A DNA stretch of 64,000 nucleotides. Source: Propioniferax innocua (GTDB taxonomy: Bacteria > Actinomycetota > Actinomycetes > Propionibacteriales > Propionibacteriaceae). The notes under the pieces were generated by a model. It saw nothing but the letters and a program-made list of their open reading frames with translations. It did not search any database and was not told where the DNA came from. The stretch spans positions 372,001 through 436,000 of the forward strand of contig NZ_VFOR01000002.1 in assembly GCF_006716235.1 (NCBI RefSeq). The letters are read 5' to 3'. Made by a program: the position numbers and the translations under genes. Shown piece after piece: positions 27,877 through 37,779 of the stretch (position 1 is its first letter; each line of letters begins with the position of its first letter).

Positions 27877-30512
27877 CAGAACACCGCTCCCCCCGATGGC
27901 ATCTGCATCGGCGGAGGCTCAGGCTCGTCTCCGGCTGTCACCTCGGGGGCCACCCGCTCACCGAGGTCGAATGAGTACTCGCTCAGGGCTCGCCCGAGCT
28001 GCACCATCACCGCACGACGTCCGAGACCATGAGCATGTTCCAGCGGCCACGTGACCTCGACGACATTCGCGTCACCCTGACGGTTCTCCCGCGTCAACAG
28101 CGCGGTGTCGAAACGATTCGCCGAGACCTCACCCGACCCCACACCGGCGAGGAAGGCCTCGGTCGGGACCGGGGTGTCACCTCCGGCGGGGCGGACCTGC
28201 GAGACCAACCGGTTCACATAGTCGGGCTGCACCAGTCGGCCCATGGCTCGATGCCAGAACTCAGCGGCGCCCGAATCACCCACGCCGTCCCGTTCCAACG
28301 AATCGGCCCACGGCGTCAACAAGGACTCCTCGACACGTGCCCGCTGAGAGAACATGAGCGACGGGTTCTGCTCCAGATCCCGGCCCCGCGCACCCAGACG
28401 CTGGCTGGCTTCCTGCAGCGCTGCGTTCCACGGATTGCCGAGCCACCCCACGTGGAACAGTTCACGGCGCAACAGATCGACGACCTGCTCGGTGGACTCC
28501 TCATCGCACTCGGCACGACCGATCCCTACCGACATCGGCAGGCCGGACTCGATGAGCGGCGGTACCGTCCTGGCCGCCACACCACGCCCGAAAGGCTCAT
28601 GCAGCATGACGCCGAGCACCCGCGTCCACTCGAGGAACTGACCGTACCCCTCGCCGAGCCGGTGCAGGTCACGCACAGCGGCCTTGAGGTTGTATTCGTT
28701 GGCCTCGGCCTGCGACATCGCCTGCCGTTGCCGGTTGAGGTCGGCGAACAGGTCCCGTTGCCCGATCATGTACAACGCCAGCGAACCACCGAACCAGAAC
28801 ACCAGCGACGACAACGACACCCACAACAGGGACATCCAGGTGAGCACGTTGAACGCTGCGCCGAGAAGCGTCAGCAGCACCATCACAACGAGAGCGAACG
28901 TCAACACGCGCATCCACATACCGATGCGACGCTGACGCCCCTGGGTATTGGCATTGGAGGTGTCCACCTGCGGCCCCTGACGGACCGTCCGGGCGAGGTT
29001 CTGAACCTCACGGGAGGTGTCCAGCAGTTCATTGGCGAGCATCGCCCCGGTCTGTGCCGCATAGGACTGCGCGTGGCGTCCCTTCCACTCATCGAGTCGA
29101 CGAAGTGTCTCCTCCGCTTCACGCGACAGCGAGGGGTGCGATGCCAGCGACATCAACCGCTCGCGAAGGGTGTGGACACCGAGCGGATCTGCCGCCTGCA
29201 CCCGACCGATCCCGATCTGATTGCGCAGCCGCGTCCCGATGTCGGTGAACCATTCATCGGGAGCCGGTGCCGAGTCACTCATGTGTCGTAGGACGCCACG
29301 CTCGTTCCCGACCATGATCGCCTGGTTCTGGCCACGATCACCGCCGTCGACGAGCATGAGCCCGCACGCCATGAAATCTGACCACACCGGTGAAAAGTCA
29401 CCGGCGGCCTGATGGGCGCGTGGGCCGTTGCTGAGCTGGTCGAGGTTGCCGGCAGCCTCGGAGACCTGCTGCCAATCGGCGGTTCCCGAGAGGAGCTGTC
29501 CGTCGGCGACGACGGCGAAGTTCGACGGATCATCCCCGAACACCAGGCTCTGCATACGGCTCGCAGCCTGATCGGGGGCCGATCCCACCATGAGGGAATA
29601 CCACTTGCTCGGCGCCTGACCGATCGTCAACCGGATGAAACTCGCCAGCTTCCCGGCTGCCTCCCCCATGCCGATCTGCTGCTTGGCCACCGGCTGCGGA
29701 GATTTGCGTTCGGATTTGAACAGGCTCGCGTGACGCTTGAGCACGCTGGCTGCGAGATCCTGGCAGGCCGAGGCCGCATCGTCGATGTAGACCGGCTGGC
29801 CACCCTGCTGCGTCGGCTGCGGCACCGCCCCGTCGATGGCGAGCACCCGGCGACGCACATCATCCTCGATGGTGCGCGCATCCAGATCTCGATACCAGCT
29901 CCGGGCCAGCCGCAGTGTGCGCCCGAATGGCGCCTGAACGCCATCGAGCGGGCCCTGCTGCTGCCCCACCCACATGGCTGCGACCGACGCGATGACCGAC
30001 GCAGCGGGGGCGCCCAGCTCCACCGGATCGGTGCTCGACGGAAGCGTCTGGTGACCAAGACGCGGCCCCACCGACAGCTCCGGCGAACAGATGATGTTGT
30101 GCCAGCCCTCGCGAACCAGATCACCGCCGACCGGGCCCGACTGTGGACGTGTGACGATGAACCGGAACAGATCCACCTGCTGCTGCATGACCGCCCCGGT
30201 GCCCAACACCGACTGCAGGACGGCCTGCTCGACCGCCGGATCGACCAACGACGCCCCACCGACGGCGGGAACGATGCTGACCACCCGCACTCGATCGAAA
30301 CGGGCCTGGGTGAGTGTGTGCTGAATCGAAGTTCCGGTGACCCGCCCATCGCTGCACTGCACCGCCGGGGTCGTCGCAGTCCCGGGCGTCACCGCAGACG
30401 GCTCGACCCACAGATAGGGGCCCAGGAGCCCGGCCGCCGACCAGTCGGCGAAAGCCGCCCGAACACCACTGGCCGGTCCCGCCGGCGCCATGCAGATGAC
30501 GAGCGACGGCAT
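27876..30512 (-). CDS. Large protein with central two-helix membrane hairpin, GTPase operon
   Basis: 878 residues. Two adjacent hydrophobic helices at ~530-585 (VLTFALVVMVLLTLLG and LVFWFGGSLALYMIG) anchor it, leaving N- and C-terminal soluble parts of ~520 and ~290 residues on the same side, presumably cytosolic. The N-terminal part begins with a beta-alpha start (PSLVICMAPAGPASGVR) and has a pattern that could be a degenerate tubulin-like or Rossmann fold, but I see no glycine-rich loop and do not recognise the family. Starts and stops by ATGA overlaps with its neighbours, so it is likely the membrane platform of the complex. Confidence 0.7.
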   Translation of the reverse strand: MPSLVICMAPAGPASGVRAAFADWSAAGLLGPYLWVEPSAVTPGTATTPAVQCSDGRVTGTSIQHTLTQARFDRVRVVSIVPAVGGASLVDPAVEQAVLQSVLGTGAVMQQQVDLFRFIVTRPQSGPVGGDLVREGWHNIICSPELSVGPRLGHQTLPSSTDPVELGAPAASVIASVAAMWVGQQQGPLDGVQAPFGRTLRLARSWYRDLDARTIEDDVRRRVLAIDGAVPQPTQQGGQPVYIDDAASACQDLAASVLKRHASLFKSERKSPQPVAKQQIGMGEAAGKLASFIRLTIGQAPSKWYSLMVGSAPDQAASRMQSLVFGDDPSNFAVVADGQLLSGTADWQQVSEAAGNLDQLSNGPRAHQAAGDFSPVWSDFMACGLMLVDGGDRGQNQAIMVGNERGVLRHMSDSAPAPDEWFTDIGTRLRNQIGIGRVQAADPLGVHTLRERLMSLASHPSLSREAEETLRRLDEWKGRHAQSYAAQTGAMLANELLDTSREVQNLARTVRQGPQVDTSNANTQGRQRRIGMWMRVLTFALVVMVLLTLLGAAFNVLTWMSLLWVSLSSLVFWFGGSLALYMIGQRDLFADLNRQRQAMSQAEANEYNLKAAVRDLHRLGEGYGQFLEWTRVLGVMLHEPFGRGVAARTVPPLIESGLPMSVGIGRAECDEESTEQVVDLLRRELFHVGWLGNPWNAALQEASQRLGARGRDLEQNPSLMFSQRARVEESLLTPWADSLERDGVGDSGAAEFWHRAMGRLVQPDYVNRLVSQVRPAGGDTPVPTEAFLAGVGSGEVSANRFDTALLTRENRQGDANVVEVTWPLEHAHGLGRRAVMVQLGRALSEYSFDLGERVAPEVTAGDEPEPPPMQMPSGGAVF

Positions 30513-33500
30513 CAGAACACGCCCCCGGCACCCGGCATCTCGATCTGCGACGGACCAGTGCCCTGGATCGGCTGGTAGGTCGTCTGCTGAGCCGGCTGGG
30601 TCGCGAGCGTCAGCGCCTCATCGAGCATCCGTCCGATCTCCTGCATCGCCCAGTACACATCGGGAGCGAGGTCGGCGAAGATCGGCATCTGCGACGCAAC
30701 GCCACGGTCATCGACCACCGAGAACGTGCCGCCACCAGGCGCCCCGTCCTCTCCCGGAGCCATGAAGTGCACCGCTGCGAGTTCACCGATCTGTGTGACG
30801 AACGCCGACGCAGCGTCATACCGCCCCTGCGCGTCGACCGCACTCTGCGCATCGGGAATCCGGGTCTTCGCACCGGACCCGATGTCTCCGTCGCGGAGCC
30901 AACGCGTCAGGACCTCCTTGCCGGAACGCTCCACGATGCCCTCGGCCGGGCCCAGTAGGTTGGCGTCGAACACGCCACGCAACGCGCGGTAGGGGCGCAG
31001 CGAGCCCATCACCGGGTTCTGGTGCGACCGTGACATGGCCAACAGGATCGACTCGAGGACCGCCGGGAGCCAGTCGTAGGAGGCCTTGAACCGTTGTGGT
31101 GGTGTGAGCAACGGGTTGGGGAACTCAAGCCACTGACGCTCGCCGAGATCGTAGACCTCGACGGCCTGCGTGTAGGGCGAGGGCGGAATACGCAACGCGC
31201 CGACGATCTGACCGAGGAACCAGCCCGCGACAAGGGTGCGCCGTTCCGCCTCGCCCATCGGGAGGGACGCGTCGAGCGGACGCGTGCGACGGTTGGCCCA
31301 GAACGCCTCACGTCCTGCAGGCGGGGTACTCGACCACTGCTCGGCCACCGGTCGCAGCACCGAATCGAAACAGATCGGCGCGTAGAGCGGGTAGGAGCCG
31401 AAGATGTCGAGCCGACGCACGTGATCCGAATCGTTGATCGAGCGGCGGTAGTTGTCGCGCGTCGATCCATCGACCGAGTTGTTGTTGATCAACGCCTTCT
31501 CGAGGTCCTCGGCCGTCGGCAGATCGGCGAACGGGACCGCGGAGAACTTGAAACGGTATTCGACGCCCTTGGCCCCATGGAGCAACTGCACCGCGGAGTT
31601 GCTGACCGAGATCAGTGGGAGGGCCAGCGTCAGTGCCTGGTTGAACTTGCTGACGATGTCATCCATACGTGCCTGGCGCTCGGATTCCGCAGCGCCGACG
31701 CCGCGCACATAGTCACGCAGCGACATCGAGCAGAAACGATGGAACGACTCCTCCGGGCGAGCCACGAACAGGCGAGCACGTTCGAGAAGCTCAGCGGGCC
31801 GGGCATGGACGTCGAAACGAGCCCGCGTCGGGACGATCGACTCACCGGTGTTGGGGTCCACCGGGAACACCCGACACTGCCATCCGGTGGTCACCTCCAT
31901 GAGCCCGCCCGGAGGGCGATCGCCGCCAGTGGTCTCCCAGATCCCCGAGGTCACCTGACGCGCAACGGCCAACCGCGCCTGCGGGAAACCGAGATCACCG
32001 CTGATCGAATTGCGCATGTCGGCCATGTACTGCGGGCCGAACTGTTGCGAGTTCGTGAGCAGAACCTCGTTGTTGGCCTCATCGAAACGCTCGGGCGCCT
32101 TCTGGTCCTCATCGCTGGGCCAGGCCGAGTACTGATCGGTCGCAAGACGAGCGAGGCCGTCGTGACGGACAGCCGATTCGCGCGCCTGCTCCAAGATGCG
32201 CTGCTGTTCGTGGAGCGACTCACCGAGCGGGGCGAGTACATCGGTGACGAACGACTGCAGCACCTCAGCCACCAGCCCCGATGCCTTGGCGTAGGTGTGC
32301 TGCAACACGTTGCCGCTGAGGCAGTCACCGATCTGGCTGAGGATCTGACCACCGCCGGTCACCTTGCCCTTGATGCCAGCCAAAGTCTGCTCCACCTGCG
32401 GCGAGAGCTGGGTGATGTCGCTCTGGTCGTACTGGCGCAGCTCCTGAGCCGCAGGCACCATGACCTCACGGATGTGCTGACGCAGGCGATCGATGAACGC
32501 CACGGCGAATGGCAGGCCGAAGCGCGAGATCGCGCCACCGACGACGTCGATGAGCAGGCGCATGAGGGACTGGTGCCAGTCGAAGGCCCACCGGTTGGCC
32601 TCGGCGGCAGCGGCGTCCTGCAGTCCGTTCTTGCGCGAGGCGAGCATCTGACGCATCGACGGCACCCAGTGCGCGACATCGTGCCCATCAGGCGGCGGAA
32701 GCTGATTCATCACCGCGTTGTTCACGATGTTGAACGCGGTCTGGTTCACCTGTGCCTGCGGATAGGCGACGCCCATGAGCCACTGTGAAAGGGCGTTGGG
32801 ATTCGGGCCCGGAGCATCGACGAGCTGCAACTCATGGCACAACGCCGACCATTGGCTCTGCACCAGAGCCTTGACCTGCTCGGTACCAGAAGCGGTGTTC
32901 CCCTCCTGGAGGTGACCATCGAGTGCACGATCGACGCACGATCGGGCGATGCGCTGCGCGGCGTACTCGGCGTAACGTTCACGTCCCATCGACAGCGAGG
33001 CGAACCCGAACGAACCCCACGGGAGCGGATCGGGCTGAGCACCCCAACCCAAGTAGCTCGAGTCCGGCGGCACCGAGCCGGTGTTGCCGAGGTCGTAGGA
33101 GACGAATTGGTTGGTGGCCTGCTCCGACATCATCATGCCCGCGAGGCCACGGGCCAGTCCGCGGTAGACGGCCTTGGGCGACCCGTCGCCGAACATGGTG
33201 CGCTGAGCACCCACGAAACGACCCACGGGGAAGACTCGCGCGAACGGAATCGAGGCTCCGGTGCCGTGCTGCTGGCCGAGTGCGTGCATGGTGCGCACGT
33301 CATGCTCCTGAGCGGATCCTGTCTGCGACGCGACGATCTCACCCAGCATCGCAAGCGCATTGGCGCGAACACCGGATCGCGCTGATTCAGGCAGCGAATC
33401 GAAAATATCGGCCGACACCATGAACACGGCCATGAGCTTGGGATCGAGCCCGTTGATCGTCGTCATGATGCGGCAGACATCGAGAGCCATGGAAGCCCCC

Positions 33501-34054
33501 GCGCCACCGGCCATCGATGAGACCACGAGCACGATCGGCACATCATTCTGGGAATAGTCGCCGAGCTTGGCCTGGTGGGCCACCTGCTTCATCTCGGTGT
33601 GCGTCTCGACCCGGTAGAGGTCCTCCCATGCCGAGACAAGTCCTTCACGCAGCGCCTCGATACGCGAGAGCGTGATCATGCGGCCCACCGAGCGGTACTG
33701 ACCGGCGCCCACGGAGATCGGTGTGGCAATCGCCTCGGGACGTCGCGGCGCCCAGGTGCCGATGGCGTCGAGAGCACGACTGGTGCCGAGTTTGCGCGAT
33801 ACGGAGAAGTCCAGATCAGCGTACGAACCTGCCTGCGGGCCCAGCCCGAGGTAACGCCCCCCTTGAGCTTCGACGTTCCCGATGCCGTCAGGGCCCGGCT
33901 CCTCACCGGCAGGCACATCCAAGTGGACGAACTGCCACCCCGCCGGAAGCCGGTCGACCTGTTCCTGCGCGAGGTCCGAACGCAGCTGGTCCATCATGTA
34001 GGCGAGCGCGGACCCGCCCGAGCCGCCACAGCCGACAACCAGAAAACGCCTCAT
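30512..34054 (-). CDS. Giant tubulin-like (Tubulin_2-type) protein
   Basis: 1180 residues from the ATG at 34054, with AGGAG ~10 bases upstream; a TTG at 34063 is rejected. The N-terminus RRFLVVGCGGSGGSALAYM is a glycine-rich nucleotide-binding turn, and MAGGAGASMALDV near residue 180 resembles the tubulin/FtsZ signature GGGTGS. This arrangement matches the Pfam 'tubulin like' family. About 800 further residues are helical, with no membrane segment. A tubulin-fold NTPase encoded beside a GTPase suggests filament or ring assembly, which is inference. The 154 bases before it have no clear terminator. Confidence 0.8.
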   Translation of the reverse strand: MRRFLVVGCGGSGGSALAYMMDQLRSDLAQEQVDRLPAGWQFVHLDVPAGEEPGPDGIGNVEAQGGRYLGLGPQAGSYADLDFSVSRKLGTSRALDAIGTWAPRRPEAIATPISVGAGQYRSVGRMITLSRIEALREGLVSAWEDLYRVETHTEMKQVAHQAKLGDYSQNDVPIVLVVSSMAGGAGASMALDVCRIMTTINGLDPKLMAVFMVSADIFDSLPESARSGVRANALAMLGEIVASQTGSAQEHDVRTMHALGQQHGTGASIPFARVFPVGRFVGAQRTMFGDGSPKAVYRGLARGLAGMMMSEQATNQFVSYDLGNTGSVPPDSSYLGWGAQPDPLPWGSFGFASLSMGRERYAEYAAQRIARSCVDRALDGHLQEGNTASGTEQVKALVQSQWSALCHELQLVDAPGPNPNALSQWLMGVAYPQAQVNQTAFNIVNNAVMNQLPPPDGHDVAHWVPSMRQMLASRKNGLQDAAAAEANRWAFDWHQSLMRLLIDVVGGAISRFGLPFAVAFIDRLRQHIREVMVPAAQELRQYDQSDITQLSPQVEQTLAGIKGKVTGGGQILSQIGDCLSGNVLQHTYAKASGLVAEVLQSFVTDVLAPLGESLHEQQRILEQARESAVRHDGLARLATDQYSAWPSDEDQKAPERFDEANNEVLLTNSQQFGPQYMADMRNSISGDLGFPQARLAVARQVTSGIWETTGGDRPPGGLMEVTTGWQCRVFPVDPNTGESIVPTRARFDVHARPAELLERARLFVARPEESFHRFCSMSLRDYVRGVGAAESERQARMDDIVSKFNQALTLALPLISVSNSAVQLLHGAKGVEYRFKFSAVPFADLPTAEDLEKALINNNSVDGSTRDNYRRSINDSDHVRRLDIFGSYPLYAPICFDSVLRPVAEQWSSTPPAGREAFWANRRTRPLDASLPMGEAERRTLVAGWFLGQIVGALRIPPSPYTQAVEVYDLGERQWLEFPNPLLTPPQRFKASYDWLPAVLESILLAMSRSHQNPVMGSLRPYRALRGVFDANLLGPAEGIVERSGKEVLTRWLRDGDIGSGAKTRIPDAQSAVDAQGRYDAASAFVTQIGELAAVHFMAPGEDGAPGGGTFSVVDDRGVASQMPIFADLAPDVYWAMQEIGRMLDEALTLATQPAQQTTYQPIQGTGPSQIEMPGAGGVF

Positions 34055-34208
34055 CGAATCCAACTCCTAGGTTCACAGCAGGCCCCTCGTGCAAAACCAA
34101 CCCTAGGGGCTAACTCGGGCAGGCGTCCTTCGAATGTGGTCACCTCGTCACGGACATTATGACGCCGGTTCTCCATCGACAGCAGCACTATCTGACAGGA
34201 TCAGCAGG

Positions 34209-37139
34209 TCACCCCCACGGGTTCGGCGGAAAACCGGGTCCAGGCGGCCCGCCAGGACCACTCGGCGGCGCCCCGCCAGGGGCCGACCCCCCACCCGGGC
34301 TACCGAAGGGTTGCGGCGGCGCCCCCGCAGATCCGCCCCCAGAAGCGAACGGGCCCGGCTGCCCCGGCATCGCAGGAGGCGGCGCGGAGGACGGCTGCCC
34401 GAAAGGATTGGCACCGTCGGGTGCACCAGAACCCCCGTTGGTCGAGGGGCCACCGAAGGGGCTGCCTCCACCGGTTCCTGCGTCGCCACCGGTTCCTGCG
34501 CCACCACCTGTTCCTGCACCACCACCGGGCTCATGCAGATCAACGAGCTGCTTGTACACCTGCGGACCAATGCGGCGCAGGTCCTCCATGAGCTTCTCGC
34601 GGGTGCCGGGTGCCGCGTCGGCAGCGGTGAGCAAGACGACCATCGTCTGCTCGGGCCCGGGCTGGGCCGAGCGCACCATCACCCATGTGTTGTGGACGCC
34701 CAGATCGAGCTTGGCCTGATGCTCCTTGCCGACCGGCTGACGGTACTCGGATGAGGCACCGACGCGATCGGGCGCCTCGACCACCACATGCCCAGCACCG
34801 AACGGCGAGGCACCGGTACGGGCACGCAGGGTGACCGGCCCCAGCTGGAGGCGACGCTGACCGCCCGAATCCATGTGCGCCATCTGCCGCAGGTCGCCGT
34901 CCTCCCATTCGATGGGTCGCCCATCACGAAGCACCTGTCCGTCCTCGACGGTGACGGGGATCGGCGTGTAGATCAGACCGCGTCCGGGAATCTTCGCAGT
35001 GGCCCACTTCGCCAGATACAGCAGGCCCAGAGGGATGCCCGGCCCCAGCAGCAACGCCGCGATCAACGTCAGGGCGAAGTTGACCGGGTTCAACGGCCTT
35101 GTCAGCTCGGCGTTGTATTCCACATCCGCAGGGCGGGTGAGAGTCGGATCCTCTTCGGAGGATGTCATCACCGCGAAGGTGCCGTTGAGTGCGCCGTTCC
35201 CGGATTCGGAGGTGAGCGACACCGGAAGATCGGCGGACTCACCCTCGGCGACCTGCAGGCAGCTCTCCGGGCTGTTGTGCTCGGACGTGATCGAGACCGC
35301 GCTGATCTCCTCAGGACCGGTGGTGACCGTCGGGGTGGCGCCGGCGTCGACCCAGACACAGCCCGGCCCGGTGACCCTGAGCGTCCCCGGAGCGTTCTCC
35401 ACCTTGCCCTCGATCGGCCCGAAGGAGACCCCGCCCTCGATGGTGGGGAAACCTGCCGGGGCGCCGATGGTGACAGGTACTTCCGACACCTGGGGGCGCA
35501 ACTCGGTCCCTGGCACTTCCTTGCCGGTCTCCGGGTTCTTCCACGGAGCGGTGGTGACCCCCAGGCTCATGCGCAGGGTGGCCTTACCAGGCTGCAGGCC
35601 GGCGGTGTCGAGGTCATGTGTGCCGGTGATCTCCTTGCCCGCGAGCGACGCAATCTCCTTCTCCTCGCCGTTGGCGTCGACCAGAACGGCCTGGAAGGAG
35701 GATTCGCCCAGTAGCGACCCCGGCTTGATGGGGCTCCCCTGGGCATCCACCAGCCCGAACTCGAGGGGAATCTGCTCCTCGGCACGGATCACGACATCGG
35801 AGTTCTCCCACGAGGGAAAGACGTTGCCGGTCACGTGCAGGTTCGTCCGACTGCGCGCTTCGGGATTCTTGCTCTCCGGATCGATGAAGATGACCCGCCA
35901 CTGGCCTGTCCATGGCTTGTCAGCCTTCTGCTTGTCGAGGTCGAGGCTGAAGGACTTGTCCGAGAGCCACTCCCACGTGAGTTTGACGCCCTTGGCGTCG
36001 GCGGACTGCTCGCCCTCACCATCGGCGAGCACGACTTCCTCACCACCGGGCGAGACCACGAGCACTTCGTAATTCTCCAGGTCCCCATTGCCCAGGATCG
36101 ACACCGAGGCCACCGAGGGGTCGAGCACGAAGGTGTGCGCGCCCTCCTCACATTTGTCCTCACGGCCCTGGCAGTAGCCGCCTTCGTTCTTGGTCCCTTC
36201 GCCGCTGATGTTGTCGAACGCCTGCAGCAATCCGTCGATGTCATCGGCGGTGTCGAACTGACCGTTGGGAGGCTGGGAACCACAGTCGCCGGAGCTGACC
36301 TGCTTCATCAGGTCGAAGTCACCCTCGGTCGCCTCCCCGGTCAGGCCCACGCCGAAGAGCGTCACCGGAGCCACACGCAACTGATCGGACAGGCCTCCCT
36401 CACGGCACATGCTCGCGGCTGCGCGCTCCTTCGCACGCTGACGTTCCTGATCGGTGTGCAGGGGGTTCTCCGGATCGTAGGGGCGATCGACCGGATTGCT
36501 GTCCTCATCGGGTGCACGGTCGATATCGAGTGTGCCGTCGGAGAAGAACACGATCCCCTGACAGGTGTTGGGGTTCTGCTGCTTGCGTTCAGCCAGCTCA
36601 CGACGCGCGCCATCGAGACCAAGCCAGTAATCGGTTCCCTCGCCGTGCTTCCGGTCGGCGAAAGCACGCATCTCACGAAGGACGCCATCGGCGGACTGAC
36701 CATTGAGCTGAGTGAATTTCGACGTGTGCTCGTAACGATTCGCAAAGCCTGCCAGCGCAACATTGATCTTTACGTTGGATCGGTCTGCGCTGCGAGCCAG
36801 ACGCTTGAGCAGGAACTCGGCAGCACGAACACGCGCTGCTTCCTGGTCGGTGGATTGCAGACTCGCCGAGGTGTCGACGAGCACGATCAAGTCACCGCTC
36901 TGGCTGCCGTTCAGGCACTTCACGAAGTCGTCGGCCGCAGACGCGGCGTGCGCGGGACGCTCGGGACCGATCCCCAATGCGCCGATCAGCCCCAAAGATG
37001 CCATCAGGAACCAAGCGAGGCTCAATCGCAGAGCTCCACCGAACGACCATGCTCCACTGAACAAGTGCGCTCCACTGACCGAACGCTGGGGCACCGAATC
37101 TCGGGACAGACGTCGACGCGTCCTCATCCGGGCCCGCAT
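34209..37139 (-). CDS. Membrane-anchored extracytoplasmic vWA protein with Gly/Pro-rich tail
   Basis: 976 residues from the ATG at 37139, overlapping the upstream stop (ATGA). Order: basic N-terminus and signal sequence (LAWFLMASLGLIGALGI, then PAHAAS); vWA domain with MIDAS DTSASL near residue 80 and a later SDGT; an extracytoplasmic beta-rich region with Cys pairs (~250-680); one membrane helix (~685-710, LALLLGPGIPLGLLYLA-like); a ~130-residue cytosolic domain; and a Gly/Ala/Pro/Phe-rich tail. It could sense something outside and pass it to the cytosolic NTPases; that is inference from topology. Confidence 0.78.
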   Translation of the reverse strand: MRARMRTRRRLSRDSVPQRSVSGAHLFSGAWSFGGALRLSLAWFLMASLGLIGALGIGPERPAHAASAADDFVKCLNGSQSGDLIVLVDTSASLQSTDQEAARVRAAEFLLKRLARSADRSNVKINVALAGFANRYEHTSKFTQLNGQSADGVLREMRAFADRKHGEGTDYWLGLDGARRELAERKQQNPNTCQGIVFFSDGTLDIDRAPDEDSNPVDRPYDPENPLHTDQERQRAKERAAASMCREGGLSDQLRVAPVTLFGVGLTGEATEGDFDLMKQVSSGDCGSQPPNGQFDTADDIDGLLQAFDNISGEGTKNEGGYCQGREDKCEEGAHTFVLDPSVASVSILGNGDLENYEVLVVSPGGEEVVLADGEGEQSADAKGVKLTWEWLSDKSFSLDLDKQKADKPWTGQWRVIFIDPESKNPEARSRTNLHVTGNVFPSWENSDVVIRAEEQIPLEFGLVDAQGSPIKPGSLLGESSFQAVLVDANGEEKEIASLAGKEITGTHDLDTAGLQPGKATLRMSLGVTTAPWKNPETGKEVPGTELRPQVSEVPVTIGAPAGFPTIEGGVSFGPIEGKVENAPGTLRVTGPGCVWVDAGATPTVTTGPEEISAVSITSEHNSPESCLQVAEGESADLPVSLTSESGNGALNGTFAVMTSSEEDPTLTRPADVEYNAELTRPLNPVNFALTLIAALLLGPGIPLGLLYLAKWATAKIPGRGLIYTPIPVTVEDGQVLRDGRPIEWEDGDLRQMAHMDSGGQRRLQLGPVTLRARTGASPFGAGHVVVEAPDRVGASSEYRQPVGKEHQAKLDLGVHNTWVMVRSAQPGPEQTMVVLLTAADAAPGTREKLMEDLRRIGPQVYKQLVDLHEPGGGAGTGGGAGTGGDAGTGGGSPFGGPSTNGGSGAPDGANPFGQPSSAPPPAMPGQPGPFASGGGSAGAPPQPFGSPGGGSAPGGAPPSGPGGPPGPGFPPNPWG

Positions 37140-37723
37140 CAGAGACGCCCCACCCAAAAAGCGATCCGCAGAGCGGGAACGATCACCGCGACGAAGCAGA
37201 CAATGCTGGTCACGATGTGCAGGGGACGAACCCAGCCGGGGCTGGAATAGACACCGACCGACCGGGCCGCGTTGTCTCGCATCACGAAGAAGGCCAGGAC
37301 GCCGATCGCCACTGGCCCGGCGAGCACCCAGCACACGATCGCGAGTACGGGCTGACCGAAGACACCAGCCACGATGGCGGCCGCCACCGCAATGACCAGA
37401 GCGATGAACAGCAGGAAGACAGGCGGACGCGACAGCGTCAGCGAGCCACCGCCCGGAGCGGCGAACACGCCGTCGGGCTGGGTGTCGAAACCATCGGCGG
37501 CCTGGAACGGGTGTGCAGCCGTGGCCTCATCGCCCGGGCCTTGGGAAGCGGATCGATTCTGGAAAGGCATCGGCGCAGGGGCACCCTCACCACCACTTCC
37601 CGGAGGGGGCGCAGGTGAACCGAACGGGTCGGGTACCTGAGATTCGGGCTGCTGCGCGAACGGATCGCGCTCGCCTCCCGGTGAGCCGCTGGCGCTACCG
37701 AAGTTGAAAGGTGACTGGCTCAC
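37139..37723 (-). CDS. Small polytopic membrane protein, first gene of the GTPase operon
   Basis: 194 residues from a GTG at 37723, with GGGGGAG seven bases upstream. The first ~95 residues are Pro/Gly/Gln/Phe-rich and disordered (repeated PFxF/DPF motifs), then three or four helices (FLLFIALVIAVAAAIVAG and two more). The disordered tail resembles the C-terminal tail of the next protein. It opens the run of eight coupled genes; 56 bases separate it from pth upstream and I see no terminator there, so transcription from rplY-pth may continue into it. Confidence 0.75.
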   Translation of the reverse strand: MSQSPFNFGSASGSPGGERDPFAQQPESQVPDPFGSPAPPPGSGGEGAPAPMPFQNRSASQGPGDEATAAHPFQAADGFDTQPDGVFAAPGGGSLTLSRPPVFLLFIALVIAVAAAIVAGVFGQPVLAIVCWVLAGPVAIGVLAFFVMRDNAARSVGVYSSPGWVRPLHIVTSIVCFVAVIVPALRIAFWVGRL

Positions 37724-37779
37724 CGTTTCTCCCCCACGATGTTGTCGACTGATGAATCATCCGGACTCGGAGGGCAGCG

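Noticed and set aside
34055-34208. Possible promoter or terminator splitting the 8-gene operon before the tubulin-like gene
   Set aside because: No strong hairpin and no convincing -35/-10 pair; left undecided.
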